64,000 bases of DNA from Streptomyces novaecaesareae (GTDB lineage: Bacteria; Actinomycetota; Actinomycetes; Streptomycetales; Streptomycetaceae). A program made the position numbers and the translations under genes. The notes under the pieces were generated by a model that saw only the letters and a program-made list of their open reading frames with translations, ran no database searches and was not told where the DNA came from. The stretch covers positions 1 to 64,000 of the forward strand of contig NZ_JNWQ01000011.1 in assembly GCF_000716875.1 (NCBI RefSeq), written 5' to 3'. Shown here piece by piece: positions 17,013-27,148 of the stretch. Position 1 is the stretch's first letter, and every line of letters starts with the position of its first letter.

Positions 17013-18626
17013 GTGAAGTCCCGCAGAACACTTCTGGTCCGCACCGGGCACGGCTCGGCGGGGGCCGCCTCCGTGCCGGGCCTGCCGGGGATCCCGGGGC
17101 CGCCGAGGCCGTTGGACCCGCCGGACCTGCCGCCGACGGCTCCGGCGGACGCGCCGCCGACAACTCCGGCGGAGGCGCCGACGGAGGTGCTGCCGCCCGT
17201 GGCTCCCGGTCCGGAGCCCGTCCACCCGGTGGTTCCGGCCATGCCGTCCGAGCCGCCGGCCGTACCCGCGCCGAGCCACCCCGCGCCGAGCTACCCCGAG
17301 CCGGCCTCGGGCACCGGCACCTCGCCCGCCTTCCGGCCGCTGTTCACCGACGCACCCGGCCTCAACTGGGCCGGACCCGGCGACAGTTGGAGCGACGCCT
17401 GGGCGCTGCAGCCGCCCACCGAGGGCCACCCGGCCCCCGCGCTCCCCGCCGTCCAACCGGCCGCAGCCGCCGTACCCGAGGTCGAACTGCCGCTCACCGC
17501 ACGGGACATCGAGCTGATCCGGGCCAGCCTCGCCGTCGTCGAGCCGGTCGCCGACCGGGCCACCGCGCACTTCTACGCCCTGCTCTTCCTGCACCATCCC
17601 GAGGTCCGCTCGCTCTTCCCCGCCGCCATGGACGTCCAGCGCGACCGGCTGTTCCGCGCCCTGCTGGGTGCCGCGCGCGGCGCCGAGGACCCGGTCGCCC
17701 TGCGCGCCGGGCTGAGCGCGCTCGGCTGCGGCCACCGCCGGTACGGCACGCTGACCGGCCACTACGCCCCGGTGGGGGAGTGCCTGGTGCAGGCGCTGGC
17801 CCGGTACGCGGGCGGCCGCTGGGACGCCGACACCGAGCTGGCCTGGCGCCGCGCCTACCGGCTGATCTCCTCGATCATGATCGAGGCCGCGGAGGAGGCC
17901 GCCCGCACCTCGCCGCCCTGGTGGCAGGGCGAGATCGTCCGCCACGAGCGCCGCACCCGGGACGTCGCGGTGATCACCGTCCGCCCGGACCAGGCGTACC
18001 CGTTCCGGGCCGGGCAGTACACCAGCCTGGAAACGCCCTGGTGGCCGCGGGTGTGGCGGCACTACTCCTTCGCCTCCGCGCCCCGGCCGGACGGGCTGCT
18101 GGCCTTCCACGTCAAGGCCGTCCAGGCGGGCTGGGTGAGCAACGCGCTGGTCCACCGGGCCGCGCCCGGGGACGTGCTGCGGCTGGGGCCGGCCTCCGGA
18201 GCGATGACCGTCGACCACGCCGCCGGCCCGGACCTGCTCTGCCTCGGCGGCGGCACCGGCATCGCGCCGATCCGCGCACTGGTCGAGGAGGCCGCCGCGT
18301 ACGGTACGCCCGGCCGCCGCGTCGAGGTGTTCTACGGCGCCCGCCGCGCCGCCGACCTGTACGAGCTGGACGGGCTGCGCGAGCTGGCCCGGGCCCACCC
18401 CTGGCTGACGGTGCGCCCGGTGCTGTCCGGCGGCGGCCCGGCCGAGGGCGCGCTGACCGGCGAACTGCCGGAGGTGGTGGGCCGGTTCGGCCCCTGGGCG
18501 GGGCGCGAGGCGGTGCTCAGCGGGCCGCCGGCGATGGTGCGCCGGGGCGTCGGGGTGCTGCTGCGGTCGGGGGTGCCGGCCGAGCGGATCCGGCACGACC
18601 TGGTCGGCGACCTGGCCGCCGGGTGA
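17013..18626 (+). CDS. Flavohaemoglobin-like oxidoreductase with Pro-rich N-terminal extension
   Basis: A globin fused to a ferredoxin-reductase-type FAD/NAD module. The first 140 residues are Pro/Ala-rich and probably disordered. The globin (about 150-290) begins LTARDIELIRASL and has the haem-ligand His in GCGHRRYG. The FAD-binding part has RAGQYTSLE and RHYSFASAP; the NAD part has LCLGGGTGIAPI and the C-terminal LSGPPAMV. Such proteins oxidise NO to nitrate with O2 and NAD(P)H. The start is uncertain: the frame is open from a TTG at 16896, and the GTG at 17013 is my choice. Neither has a good ribosome binding site. Confidence 0.8.
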   Translation: MKSRRTLLVRTGHGSAGAASVPGLPGIPGPPRPLDPPDLPPTAPADAPPTTPAEAPTEVLPPVAPGPEPVHPVVPAMPSEPPAVPAPSHPAPSYPEPASGTGTSPAFRPLFTDAPGLNWAGPGDSWSDAWALQPPTEGHPAPALPAVQPAAAAVPEVELPLTARDIELIRASLAVVEPVADRATAHFYALLFLHHPEVRSLFPAAMDVQRDRLFRALLGAARGAEDPVALRAGLSALGCGHRRYGTLTGHYAPVGECLVQALARYAGGRWDADTELAWRRAYRLISSIMIEAAEEAARTSPPWWQGEIVRHERRTRDVAVITVRPDQAYPFRAGQYTSLETPWWPRVWRHYSFASAPRPDGLLAFHVKAVQAGWVSNALVHRAAPGDVLRLGPASGAMTVDHAAGPDLLCLGGGTGIAPIRALVEEAAAYGTPGRRVEVFYGARRAADLYELDGLRELARAHPWLTVRPVLSGGGPAEGALTGELPEVVGRFGPWAGREAVLSGPPAMVRRGVGVLLRSGVPAERIRHDLVGDLAAG

Positions 18627-18650
18627 CCACGTGGGCCCCGTCCCACGTGG
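18627..18650. terminator. Bidirectional terminator between flavohaemoglobin and NUDIX genes
   Basis: Arms CCACGTGGG and CCCACGTGG with a 6-base loop, immediately after the flavohaemoglobin stop; the NUDIX gene converges on it. Confidence 0.6.
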
Positions 18651-18701
18651 TCGTCAGGGGGCGGCCGGTCGGCAGAGGTCGGCCGGCTGTAAACCGGTCG
18701 G

Positions 18702-19244
18702 TCACCCCAGGTCGGGCGCGAGCAGTGCGCGGATGCCCTCGATGTTGGCCGCCAGGTACGCCCGCAGCCGGGGCGGGACCACGTTGACCGAGGTGACCCC
18801 CTCCCGGGTGAACGGCAGCCGCACCACCTCGTACTCCCCGTTGGGCTCCGTCACCTCCGGCCCGTGCCGCCGGCTGAGGTCCATCGAGGCCAGCCGGCAG
18901 ACGAAGAAGTGCTGCACCTTGACCCCGTGCGGGTGCAGCAGGGTGCCGTCGTCGTGGTGCGTGTGGCTGATGGTGTCGACGAAGGCGGGCACCACGTCCA
19001 CGACCTTGCCGCCGAGCTCCTCGTCCACCTCGCGGTGCAGTGCCTCGACCACCGTGCGGTCGCCCCGCTCCACCCCGCCGCCGGGCGTGATCCAGTACGG
19101 GTGCGGCGCGCCCGGGCGGACCCGCCGGATCAGCACGATCGAGGCCGGGCCGTACGGATCGTCCGGGTCCAGCTCCAGCAGGATCGCCCGCGCGGTGCGC
19201 TTGACCACCGGACGCGGTGGCGGGGTTCGGTTCTCGGGGCCCAT
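18702..19244 (-). CDS. NUDIX hydrolase
   Basis: A 180-aa NUDIX protein that should cleave a nucleoside diphosphate linked to another moiety. The Nudix box is GGGVERGDRTVVEALHREVD followed by EELGG. It departs from the canonical pattern: the first Glu is Asp and there are eight, not seven, residues before REV, while the metal-binding REVDEE core is intact. The start ATG at 19244 has GGAGGTGTCC in front. It is divergent from the ssgA-like gene. Substrate unknown. Confidence 0.82.
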   Translation of the reverse strand: MGPENRTPPPRPVVKRTARAILLELDPDDPYGPASIVLIRRVRPGAPHPYWITPGGGVERGDRTVVEALHREVDEELGGKVVDVVPAFVDTISHTHHDDGTLLHPHGVKVQHFFVCRLASMDLSRRHGPEVTEPNGEYEVVRLPFTREGVTSVNVVPPRLRAYLAANIEGIRALLAPDLG

Positions 19245-19352
19245 GGACACCTCCGGGGCTGGAGCGTTGTGCGGGAGTCTCCCGCGCGGGGAAAAGGTCG
19301 AAACACGGGGAATGTACCGAAAGGCCGAGCCGGAACGAGAGGTACTGGTGCC

Positions 19353-19772
19353 ATGCAGCACAGCACAGTCCAGGGCCACCTGGTGATGGGCCTCGTGGTC
19401 TCGCAGGAGCTCTCCCTCCGCATCCTGGCGGACCTGGCGTACGAGGCCGACGATCCGTACGCCGTCCGGTTCAGCTTCCACCTGCCCGGCGACGCGCCGG
19501 TCACCTGGTTCTTCGCGCGGGAGCTGCTGCTCGACGGGATCGGCGGGCCCGCCGGCGAGGGCGACGTCCACATCCACCCGGTCGGCGGGGACCGCCCGGA
19601 GGTCCGCATCCTGCTGCGCTCCCCCGCCGGCGAGGCACTGCTGCGGGCCTCGTCCGCGCCGCTGATCGCCTTCCTGGCGCGCACCGACCGGCTGGTGCCG
19701 ATGGGGCAGGAGCTCGCCGCCCGGGAACTCGACGCCGAGCTCGCGGACATCCTCGGAGACGTACGGCGGTAA
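19353..19772 (+). CDS. SsgA-like sporulation and cell-division protein
   Basis: A 139-aa SsgA-like protein. The hallmark stretch DPYAVRFSFHLPGDAPVTWFF with RELLLDGI, and APLIAFLARTDRLVPMGQE, match SsgA itself more closely than SsgB. These proteins occur only in morphologically complex actinobacteria, where SsgA brings SsgB and FtsZ to sporulation septum sites. The ATG at 19353 follows AGAGGTACTGGTGCC. The usual upstream IclR-type regulator ssgR is absent here: the upstream gene is a divergent NUDIX hydrolase. The nearby thiC agrees with the streptomycete ssgA neighbourhood as I recall it. Confidence 0.85.
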   Translation: MQHSTVQGHLVMGLVVSQELSLRILADLAYEADDPYAVRFSFHLPGDAPVTWFFARELLLDGIGGPAGEGDVHIHPVGGDRPEVRILLRSPAGEALLRASSAPLIAFLARTDRLVPMGQELAARELDAELADILGDVRR

Positions 19773-19808
19773 GGGGAACGGCGGCAAGGGGAGCGCTGGC
19801 AAGGCGAA

Positions 19809-19846
19809 GGGGCCCGTACCCGGCTGTTCCACCGGGTACGGGCCCC
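19809..19846. terminator. Bidirectional terminator
   Basis: Perfect 15-bp arms GGGGCCCGTACCCGG and CCGGGTACGGGCCCC with an 8-base loop, between convergent ssgA-like and holin-like genes. Confidence 0.8.
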
Positions 19847-19870
19847 TCGCGCGGGCGGGCACGACGGCCG

Positions 19871-20251
19871 TCAGTCGTCGTCCAGGGCCAGGTGCAGGCC
19901 CCAGGCCACCAGGCTGATGATCAGCGAACCGACCAGTGCGGCGCCGAAGTTGGTCACGTGGAAGTCCAGTGACAGCTTCCCGGACGCCCACGAGGTCAGC
20001 AGCAGCATCAGGGCGTTGATCACGAAGGTGATCAGCCCCAGTGTGAGGATGAACAGCGGGAACGAGAACAGCTTGACCACCGGCTTGATCAGCCAGTTCA
20101 CGATGCCGAACACGACGGCGACGCCGAGGACGGTCAGTGCCTTGTGCTGCCAGTCGGCCTTGCCCTGGGCGAGTTGGATGCCGCTGACGATCCAGGCGGC
20201 GACCCAGATGGCCGCCGCGTTGATCAGTGTCTTGATGACGAAACCCTTCAT
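19871..20251 (-). CDS. Phage-holin-4 family (PF04020-like) membrane protein
   Basis: A 126-aa protein with four transmembrane helices and short loops, including the conserved FGIVNWLIKPVVKLFSFPLFILTLG region (quoted in part) and NALMLLLTSW. Despite the family name, chromosomal members are not phage lysis proteins; their function is unknown. I use the ATG at 20251; a TTG three codons earlier is possible. It is convergent with the ssgA-like gene and divergent from the cupin. Confidence 0.8.
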   Translation of the reverse strand: MKGFVIKTLINAAAIWVAAWIVSGIQLAQGKADWQHKALTVLGVAVVFGIVNWLIKPVVKLFSFPLFILTLGLITFVINALMLLLTSWASGKLSLDFHVTNFGAALVGSLIISLVAWGLHLALDDD

Positions 20252-20358
20252 GCCGCCCAAGCCTGGCAGGCAGCACGGCCCAGCGGAACCACCACAGGGC
20301 AGGTTGGTGTTGAATGCCCGTGGTCCCGGAGGTGGACGGACGAGGGAGGACGGCGACG

Positions 20359-20676
20359 GTGAAGCTGTTCCGGCTGGACGAACTGGACGCCGAGCGCGCG
20401 GCCAACGACGGTGCCTACCTGCGGTTCCTGCGCGAACCGCGGATGTCCGCCGGCCTGTACGCGCTCGCCCCCGGCAACACCGACCCGCAGACCGCGCACG
20501 ACCAGGACGAGCTCTACCAGGTGATCAGCGGCCGGGCCGAGCTGACCGTCGGCGCCGAGACCGCGACCGTCGGGCGCGGCACCGTCGTGTACGTCCCGGC
20601 CGGGACCCCGCACCGGTTCCACCACGTCACCGAGGAACTGCGGGTCCTGGTGGTGTTCTCCCCGCCCGAGGACTGA
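20359..20676 (+). CDS. Small cupin-domain protein
   Basis: A 105-aa single-domain cupin. Motif 1 is represented by HDQDELYQVISGRAEL (His, Asp/Glu metal ligands) and motif 2 by VYVPAGTPHRFHHV. The start is the GTG at 20359, supported by GGGAGGA eight bases upstream; the ATG at 20314 lacks a site. It lies 44 bp before the tenA-like gene and is probably cotranscribed. Ligand and reaction unknown. Confidence 0.8.
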   Translation: MKLFRLDELDAERAANDGAYLRFLREPRMSAGLYALAPGNTDPQTAHDQDELYQVISGRAELTVGAETATVGRGTVVYVPAGTPHRFHHVTEELRVLVVFSPPED

Positions 20677-20720
20677 GTGCCCGGCCCGGGCGTCCGGGGT
20701 GCTCGCTTAGGGTCGTCCGC

Positions 20721-21419
20721 ATGACCAGCAGCCCCGGTTCCAGTCCCAGCCCCAGCCCCAGCCTCACCGAGGAACTCTGGGCCTCGATCGAGTCGATCCA
20801 CGCCGAGATCCTCGCCCACCCCTTCATCCACGGCCTCACCGACGGCACCCTGCCCCGCGAGGCCTTCCGCCACTTCGTCGTCCAGGACTCGCACTACCTG
20901 CGCGACTACGCCCGCGCCCTCGCCGTCTGCGCCGCCAAGGCGCCCACCGAGGCGGACGTCCGGGCCTTCGCCGACGACGCGATCGGCGCGCTGGCCGCCG
21001 AGCAGGGCATGCACGCCGAGTTCATGACCGCCTTCGGCGGCACCGCCGAGCAGGCCGCCGCCGAACCGGTGCTGCCCACCACCCGGGCCTACACCAGCTA
21101 CCTGCTGGCCACCGTCCACGGCGGCTCCTTCGCCGAGGCCGTCGGCGCGGTGCTGCCCTGCTACTGGATCTACGCCCGGGTCGGCGAGGCGCTGCTCGCC
21201 CAGGGCTCGCCCGACCCGCTCTACACCAAGTGGATCGCCACCTACGGCGACGAGGCCTTCCAGTCCGTGGTGCGCCGGGTGCTGGCCCTCACCGACCGGC
21301 TCGGCGAGGAGATCTCCCCGGCCGAGCGCCGCAAGGTGGTCGAGCACTTCGTGACCACCTCGCGCTACGAGTGGATGTTCTGGGACGCCGCCTGGCGCGG
21401 CGAGCGCTGGCCGGTCTGA
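20721..21419 (+). CDS. tenA: TenA family aminopyrimidine aminohydrolase / thiaminase II
   Basis: A 232-aa all-helical TenA-type protein. The active site is visible: D56 in VVQDSHYL, the nucleophile C147 in VLPCYWIY, and the C-terminal Glu in SRYEWMFWD. TenA salvages pyrimidine from degraded thiamine by hydrolysing aminopyrimidines. thiC lies 2.1 kb downstream, so thiamine supply is a theme of this area. Residues 4-14 are a Ser-Pro repeat not typical of the family. Confidence 0.88.
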   Translation: MTSSPGSSPSPSPSLTEELWASIESIHAEILAHPFIHGLTDGTLPREAFRHFVVQDSHYLRDYARALAVCAAKAPTEADVRAFADDAIGALAAEQGMHAEFMTAFGGTAEQAAAEPVLPTTRAYTSYLLATVHGGSFAEAVGAVLPCYWIYARVGEALLAQGSPDPLYTKWIATYGDEAFQSVVRRVLALTDRLGEEISPAERRKVVEHFVTTSRYEWMFWDAAWRGERWPV

Positions 21420-21466
21420 GCCTGAGCCCGAGCCTGAGCCGGGCGCGCCGGGCGGCGTCCGCCTGC

Positions 21467-22774
21467 TCAGCCGGTGGTGAAGTAGCCGGTCAGGTCGGCG
21501 ATCACGTCCACCGGGGCGCCGTGGTTGTAGACGGAGTAGGTGCCGTCGCCGGCCACCCTGGTGGTCACCGAGTTGGCGGTGGTCTGCCCGGGCGCGACGT
21601 TCACGGTGGAGGTGGTCGGCGGCAGGCCCGGGCCCGGGAACACCGTGAGGTGGCCGGACTCGGTGACGTCGGTGACCGTGACGTTGGCCTCGACGCCCAT
21701 GACGTTCGGGACGGAGCCGTCCGAGGGGACGACCGGCACCTGCGTGGTCGCCCACTGCTGGAGCTTCGTGCCGGTGACCCGGGTGTCGAGGCTGCGGACG
21801 GGCGTCCTGAGCGCGCTGAACAGCCCCTTGCCGGAGGGGCCGTAGTAGCCGACGACGTCGACGATGACGTGCACCCAGCCGGCGTGGTTGTAGAGGTCGA
21901 TCCAGCCGTCGACACCGACCGGCACCACGACCTGGTTCGCGACGGTCGACCCCGCCGGGAAGTTGACGTTCGACCCGGCGGCGGGCAGCGGCGAGCCGCT
22001 CGGGTACGCCGTCAGGAAGCTGTCCCACGAGCCGTCGGTGGCGGTGACGTTGAGGACCACCTCGGTGGCGTCCGCGGTGCCCAGCTCGGGGCGGGCGACC
22101 TGGAACGAGCGCACGGCGTCGCCGCCGAGCCGGCCGGTGCCGTCGACCCGGCTGTCGGCGATCCGGGTCGGGGCCAGCGGGCCGTACTTGTCGGTCGCCG
22201 CGGGCCGGTAGTAGCCGACCAGGTCGAGGACGACGTTGGCGGTGCCCCAGTTGTTGTAGACGCTGATCCACGGGGCGCCCCGCACGACCGGGCCGACCGC
22301 GACGGTGACCAGGTTGGAGACGGTCTGGCCGGCCTTGAAGTTGACGCTGGAGGTGGCGGGCGCGGTGCCGGGTGTGCCGTTGGCGGCACCGAGCGAGACG
22401 TAGCCGTCGGTGGTCGGGTCGGTCACGGTGACGTTGACCACCACGGCCGTGACGTCGGTCGGCACCACGGCCTCGCAGGTCGCCGGGGGGTGGTTGGCGC
22501 AGCGGGCTGCCAGCGGGGTGCTGTAGTACTCGCCGGCCCCGAGCGGCCCGAACCGGTTGTGCGTCGGGACCCGGTTGTAGTCCCGGGTGTCCAGGACCCG
22601 GTACGGGGACATCCCGCGGAAGCCGGCCGGCGCGGTGAGGTCCGCGGCCGAGCTCGCGGCCGCGGCGCCCCGGCCGGCGGCGGGGGCCTGGCCGGCGGCG
22701 AGGGCCGGGGTAGTGAGGGTGAGGGCCGCCAGGGCGGCTAGGGACACGGCTGTTCTGGCTCGCATGGCTCGCAT
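21467..22774 (-). CDS. Secreted protein with three DTR-type beta repeats
   Basis: A 435-aa exported protein with a signal peptide (about 1-26, ending PALAAG). The mature part has three related segments of about 130 residues, each opening with a DTR/DSR motif (VLDTRDYNR, IADSRVDG, SLDTRVTG) and closing with a D-x-x-GYY motif (LDLVGYYRP, VDVVGYYGP, IADLTGYFTT). Each contains VNVT/LNVTA strands, implying repeated beta domains. The ATG at 22774 follows GGGGGGAA. Similar streptomycete proteins are known only as hypothetical; an adhesive or wall-associated role is a guess. Confidence 0.7.
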   Translation of the reverse strand: MRAMRARTAVSLAALAALTLTTPALAAGQAPAAGRGAAAASSAADLTAPAGFRGMSPYRVLDTRDYNRVPTHNRFGPLGAGEYYSTPLAARCANHPPATCEAVVPTDVTAVVVNVTVTDPTTDGYVSLGAANGTPGTAPATSSVNFKAGQTVSNLVTVAVGPVVRGAPWISVYNNWGTANVVLDLVGYYRPAATDKYGPLAPTRIADSRVDGTGRLGGDAVRSFQVARPELGTADATEVVLNVTATDGSWDSFLTAYPSGSPLPAAGSNVNFPAGSTVANQVVVPVGVDGWIDLYNHAGWVHVIVDVVGYYGPSGKGLFSALRTPVRSLDTRVTGTKLQQWATTQVPVVPSDGSVPNVMGVEANVTVTDVTESGHLTVFPGPGLPPTTSTVNVAPGQTTANSVTTRVAGDGTYSVYNHGAPVDVIADLTGYFTTG

Positions 22775-23034
22775 GATCGCGTTCCCCCCGGGTCGTTTTT
22801 GCCGAACGGGCCTTCCTCCGGCACTAGTTGGACGTTCGGGACGGCCGGGGGTTGCACGCCGCCGGGCGAATTCTCGGGGGTCACCCCGGGGGGTCGGCTC
22901 CGGGTGATCTCGGGGTTCTCTCCGGGCCGTTGGCCCTCGTTCCGGCACTCGCGTCACCGTACGATCGACGTACCGAAAGCAAGCGGGATGCGGCACCGGA
23001 CGGCGGCCGACCCTTGGGGAGAAGAGGAACGGAC

Positions 23035-23235
23035 ATGGCTGAGCTCTGGAAGTCGCTGCCCTCGTGGGTGCGCAACATCGTCATCCCGGTGCTGGTCCTG
23101 GTGCTGGCCTGGAACATCGTCGCCTTCGTCTTCGGCGTCGTCGGCGCACTGCTGGGCATCGTGCTCAAGCTGCTGGTGGTGGTCGGCATCGCGGCCGCCG
23201 TCGTGATCCTGGTGAAGAAGGCCGCCAGGAGCTGA
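23035..23235 (+). CDS. DUF5326-like small membrane protein
   Basis: A 66-aa protein with two transmembrane helices separated by a short turn, starting MAELWKSLPSWVRN and ending KKAARS. GAAGAGGAACGGAC precedes the ATG. Proteins of this type lie next to cupin and thiC genes in streptomycetes, as here. Function unknown. Confidence 0.75.
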   Translation: MAELWKSLPSWVRNIVIPVLVLVLAWNIVAFVFGVVGALLGIVLKLLVVVGIAAAVVILVKKAARS

Positions 23236-23258
23236 CCTCCTCCCCGAACCGCCGCCCT

Positions 23259-23292
23259 GAGGCCCGGCCCCCACCACGGGAAGCCGGGCCTC
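23259..23292 (+). terminator. Terminator after DUF5326 gene
   Basis: Arms GAGGCCCGGC and GCCGGGCCTC with a 14-base loop, 23 bp after the stop codon. Confidence 0.65.
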
Positions 23293-23363
23293 GGCCGTTC
23301 CCGGCGTCTCGGCCGGTCCTCGGGCCGACGCGTTCCGGGCGGGGATCCGGGCGGGGACCCGCT

Positions 23364-23393
23364 CTGGACCTGCGGCTATCGGCTCGCTACGGT
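23364..23393 (+). promoter_or_regulatory. Candidate vegetative promoter of thiC
   Basis: CTGGAC (-35) and TACGGT (-10) with an 18-bp spacer, ending about 30 bp before the first riboswitch stem. Sequence judgement only. Confidence 0.45.
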
Positions 23394-23426
23394 GTTGGGC
23401 GTCATGTGCAGGCAACACCGCCTGCG

Positions 23427-25357
<1,931 letters not shown>

Positions 25358-25369
25358 CCCAGGACACCT

Positions 25370-25402
25370 GAGCGCCGCCCCGATCACCTCGGGGCGGCGC
25401 TC
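25370..25402 (+). terminator. thiC terminator
   Basis: Perfect 14-bp arms GAGCGCCGCCCCGA and TCGGGGCGGCGCTC followed by CGCTGTTT. Confidence 0.85.
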
Positions 25403-25554
25403 CGCTGTTTCCGGGGCTGCCTCCGGGCACCCGAAATCCCGTGGACGAGGCGGGCGGCCGGGTGCTGCCATGGTGGGACGGTTCTCCGTGCTGGAAATGG
25501 GAAACCTGTCGTACCGTCATAGTGGCTGTGCAGAGCTGGTTTTGGGGGAAGCGC

Positions 25555-26889
25555 ATGGTCAGATCAGCGGCGAAGGCGGGAGCGTTCGTGACGCTCGCGG
25601 CACTCTCACTCACCGCGTGTGGAGGTTCGTCGGTTCCAGGTGATCCCAAGGAGTCCCGGACGCAGACCTCGGCTGCCGTGCCGTCCCGGTCTGCCGCGCC
25701 GGCCAAACCGATTCCGGCGGCGTTCGACAGTACAAGGGGATGGGAGGTCGAGGCGGGCAAGGACGGGAACCTGCGTGGTCCGGCTGTCGCATCCGACGCG
25801 GGACTGATCCTGTTCCGTTCGATCTCCGAGGACAAGAAGACCGCGAGCGTCCTCGCCTACGACGCGAAGACCGGCGCGATCCGCTGGCGGAGCAAGCCGG
25901 TCGCGAATCCCACGCGCGACAGCCTGGACGCCGACGCCATGGTGTTCGTCACGCACAAGGCCGGTAAGGAATACGCGGTCCTCGCGGTCACGGGTACCGA
26001 AGGCGGGGACGGTGTGAACCGGGCGAGCGGCGTCACACGGCTTGCCGCGTACGACACGGCGTCCAGCGGTGAGGCGGCGCCGGTCAAGGAGACCACGGTT
26101 CCGGACAAGGCCACCGGTTACGGCGTTCAGCGCGACGGCGGCCTCACCGAGGTGCAACTGGGCCGGTCCACGGCCGTGGTGGACGTGCTCTCGGGCCAGG
26201 TCACCACGTACGACCGGAACAACGCCGCCCTGAACGCCCCCAAGCCCTGCGAGCTGGCCTTCGGCTCCTGCAACACCAGTACGGGCGTCACAGCGCTGAC
26301 CCCGGCCGGTCCGCTGGTTCAGGGCCGGGGCGCCTTCTGGGCGCTCGGCGGCTGGTTCAGCGGCGACGTGGTACCCGCAGGGGCGAGCGCCATCGTGGGC
26401 TCCAGCACAGTGACGGCCTACGGATCACCCGATGGCCATGTCGTGGCCGCGTGGCCGTCCACCGGGCACGACAACGACAGGTCCGTCTGGGCCGTGCACG
26501 ACGGCGGGACCGGCCAAGTGCTCGCCACGGTCGAGTGCACGGGGAAGAAGGCCACGCCCCGACTGTCGTCCGACGGCCGCTACCTGATCGCCGACTTCGC
26601 GGTCTTCGACCTGCAGGCGAAGAAGGGCTACTGCTTCGAGGCGACCGGCGCCCGCAACCCCGTTCAACTGACCACGGTGGACAAGGACGGAACGGCGTAC
26701 GGCAACGCCAAGACACCCGACCAGAACACCGGCGGCCTGAGCGATACACCGACCTCGGTCGTCCTGGCCACCGGCCAGGCATCCGCGCTCCCGGCCGGGA
26801 CACTCGTCCCGGACCTGATCGGTGCGGACGCCGCGGTCTTCGGCACCGACACCGGCATCGGCCCCGTCCTCGTCTACCCGCGGCGCTGA
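25555..26889 (+). CDS. Secreted lipoprotein with beta-propeller-like body
   Basis: A 444-aa predicted lipoprotein: the signal MVRSAAKAGAFVTLAALSLT ends in the lipobox LTAC, so Cys23 would be lipidated. The mature chain begins with a Ser/Thr/Ala/Pro linker and then repeats of the kind SVLAYDAKTGAIRW, seen in PQQ-like WD-type propellers, with SVWAVHDGGTGQVLAT near the end. GGGGGAA lies before the ATG. It is the only gene between intact thiC and the first thiC 3'-end remnant, so it may be inserted cargo. Ligand unknown. Confidence 0.75.
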   Translation: MVRSAAKAGAFVTLAALSLTACGGSSVPGDPKESRTQTSAAVPSRSAAPAKPIPAAFDSTRGWEVEAGKDGNLRGPAVASDAGLILFRSISEDKKTASVLAYDAKTGAIRWRSKPVANPTRDSLDADAMVFVTHKAGKEYAVLAVTGTEGGDGVNRASGVTRLAAYDTASSGEAAPVKETTVPDKATGYGVQRDGGLTEVQLGRSTAVVDVLSGQVTTYDRNNAALNAPKPCELAFGSCNTSTGVTALTPAGPLVQGRGAFWALGGWFSGDVVPAGASAIVGSSTVTAYGSPDGHVVAAWPSTGHDNDRSVWAVHDGGTGQVLATVECTGKKATPRLSSDGRYLIADFAVFDLQAKKGYCFEATGARNPVQLTTVDKDGTAYGNAKTPDQNTGGLSDTPTSVVLATGQASALPAGTLVPDLIGADAAVFGTDTGIGPVLVYPRR

Positions 26890-26972
26890 CCCTGCCACGG
26901 CACGCCGAGCCGTCCCCGAGCCGCGCCCCGATGCCGCCCAGAAGGCATCACGTCGGCGCATTCAGACGCGAT

Positions 26973-27148
26973 GTGCTGGTTTCGGACTGAAGTTGTCGTC
27001 GATGAAGATCAGCAAAAGCATCAATGAGCAGTTCGGCCAGGGGAAGGCTTCGCCGGAGTACGACGAGGAAGCGGTCGAGGGCATGAAGGCCATGTCCTAC
27101 GAGTTCAAGGTCCAGGGCAACCGGGTCTACCTCCCGCTGGCCGACTGA
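26973..27148 (+). pseudogene. Remnant of thiC 3' end (copy 2)
   Basis: From ATG 27002 it encodes 48 residues, [12 protein letters not shown] to VYLPLAD, almost identical to the thiC C-terminus and closely matching at DNA level. The upstream cluster motif is lost: [11 protein letters not shown] of ThiC corresponds to FGLKLSSMKIS here, so the cysteines are gone. The 38 bp at 26973-27010 recur at copy 3. The fragment lacks any ThiC catalytic domain. A short expressed peptide starting at 27002 cannot be ruled out, but no good ribosome binding site is seen. Confidence 0.8.

Noticed and set aside
6916..18626. Possible natural-product cluster (monooxygenase, keto-acid dehydrogenase, efflux elsewhere)
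   Set aside because: No polyketide, peptide or terpene synthase; the genes read as catabolism and redox functions.
19871..20251. Prophage signal from the holin-like gene
   Set aside because: No other phage genes nearby; this membrane family is common in bacterial chromosomes.
21420..21466. GAGCCTGAGCC direct repeats between tenA and the DTR protein
   Set aside because: Too short and simple; likely slippage, with no evident function.
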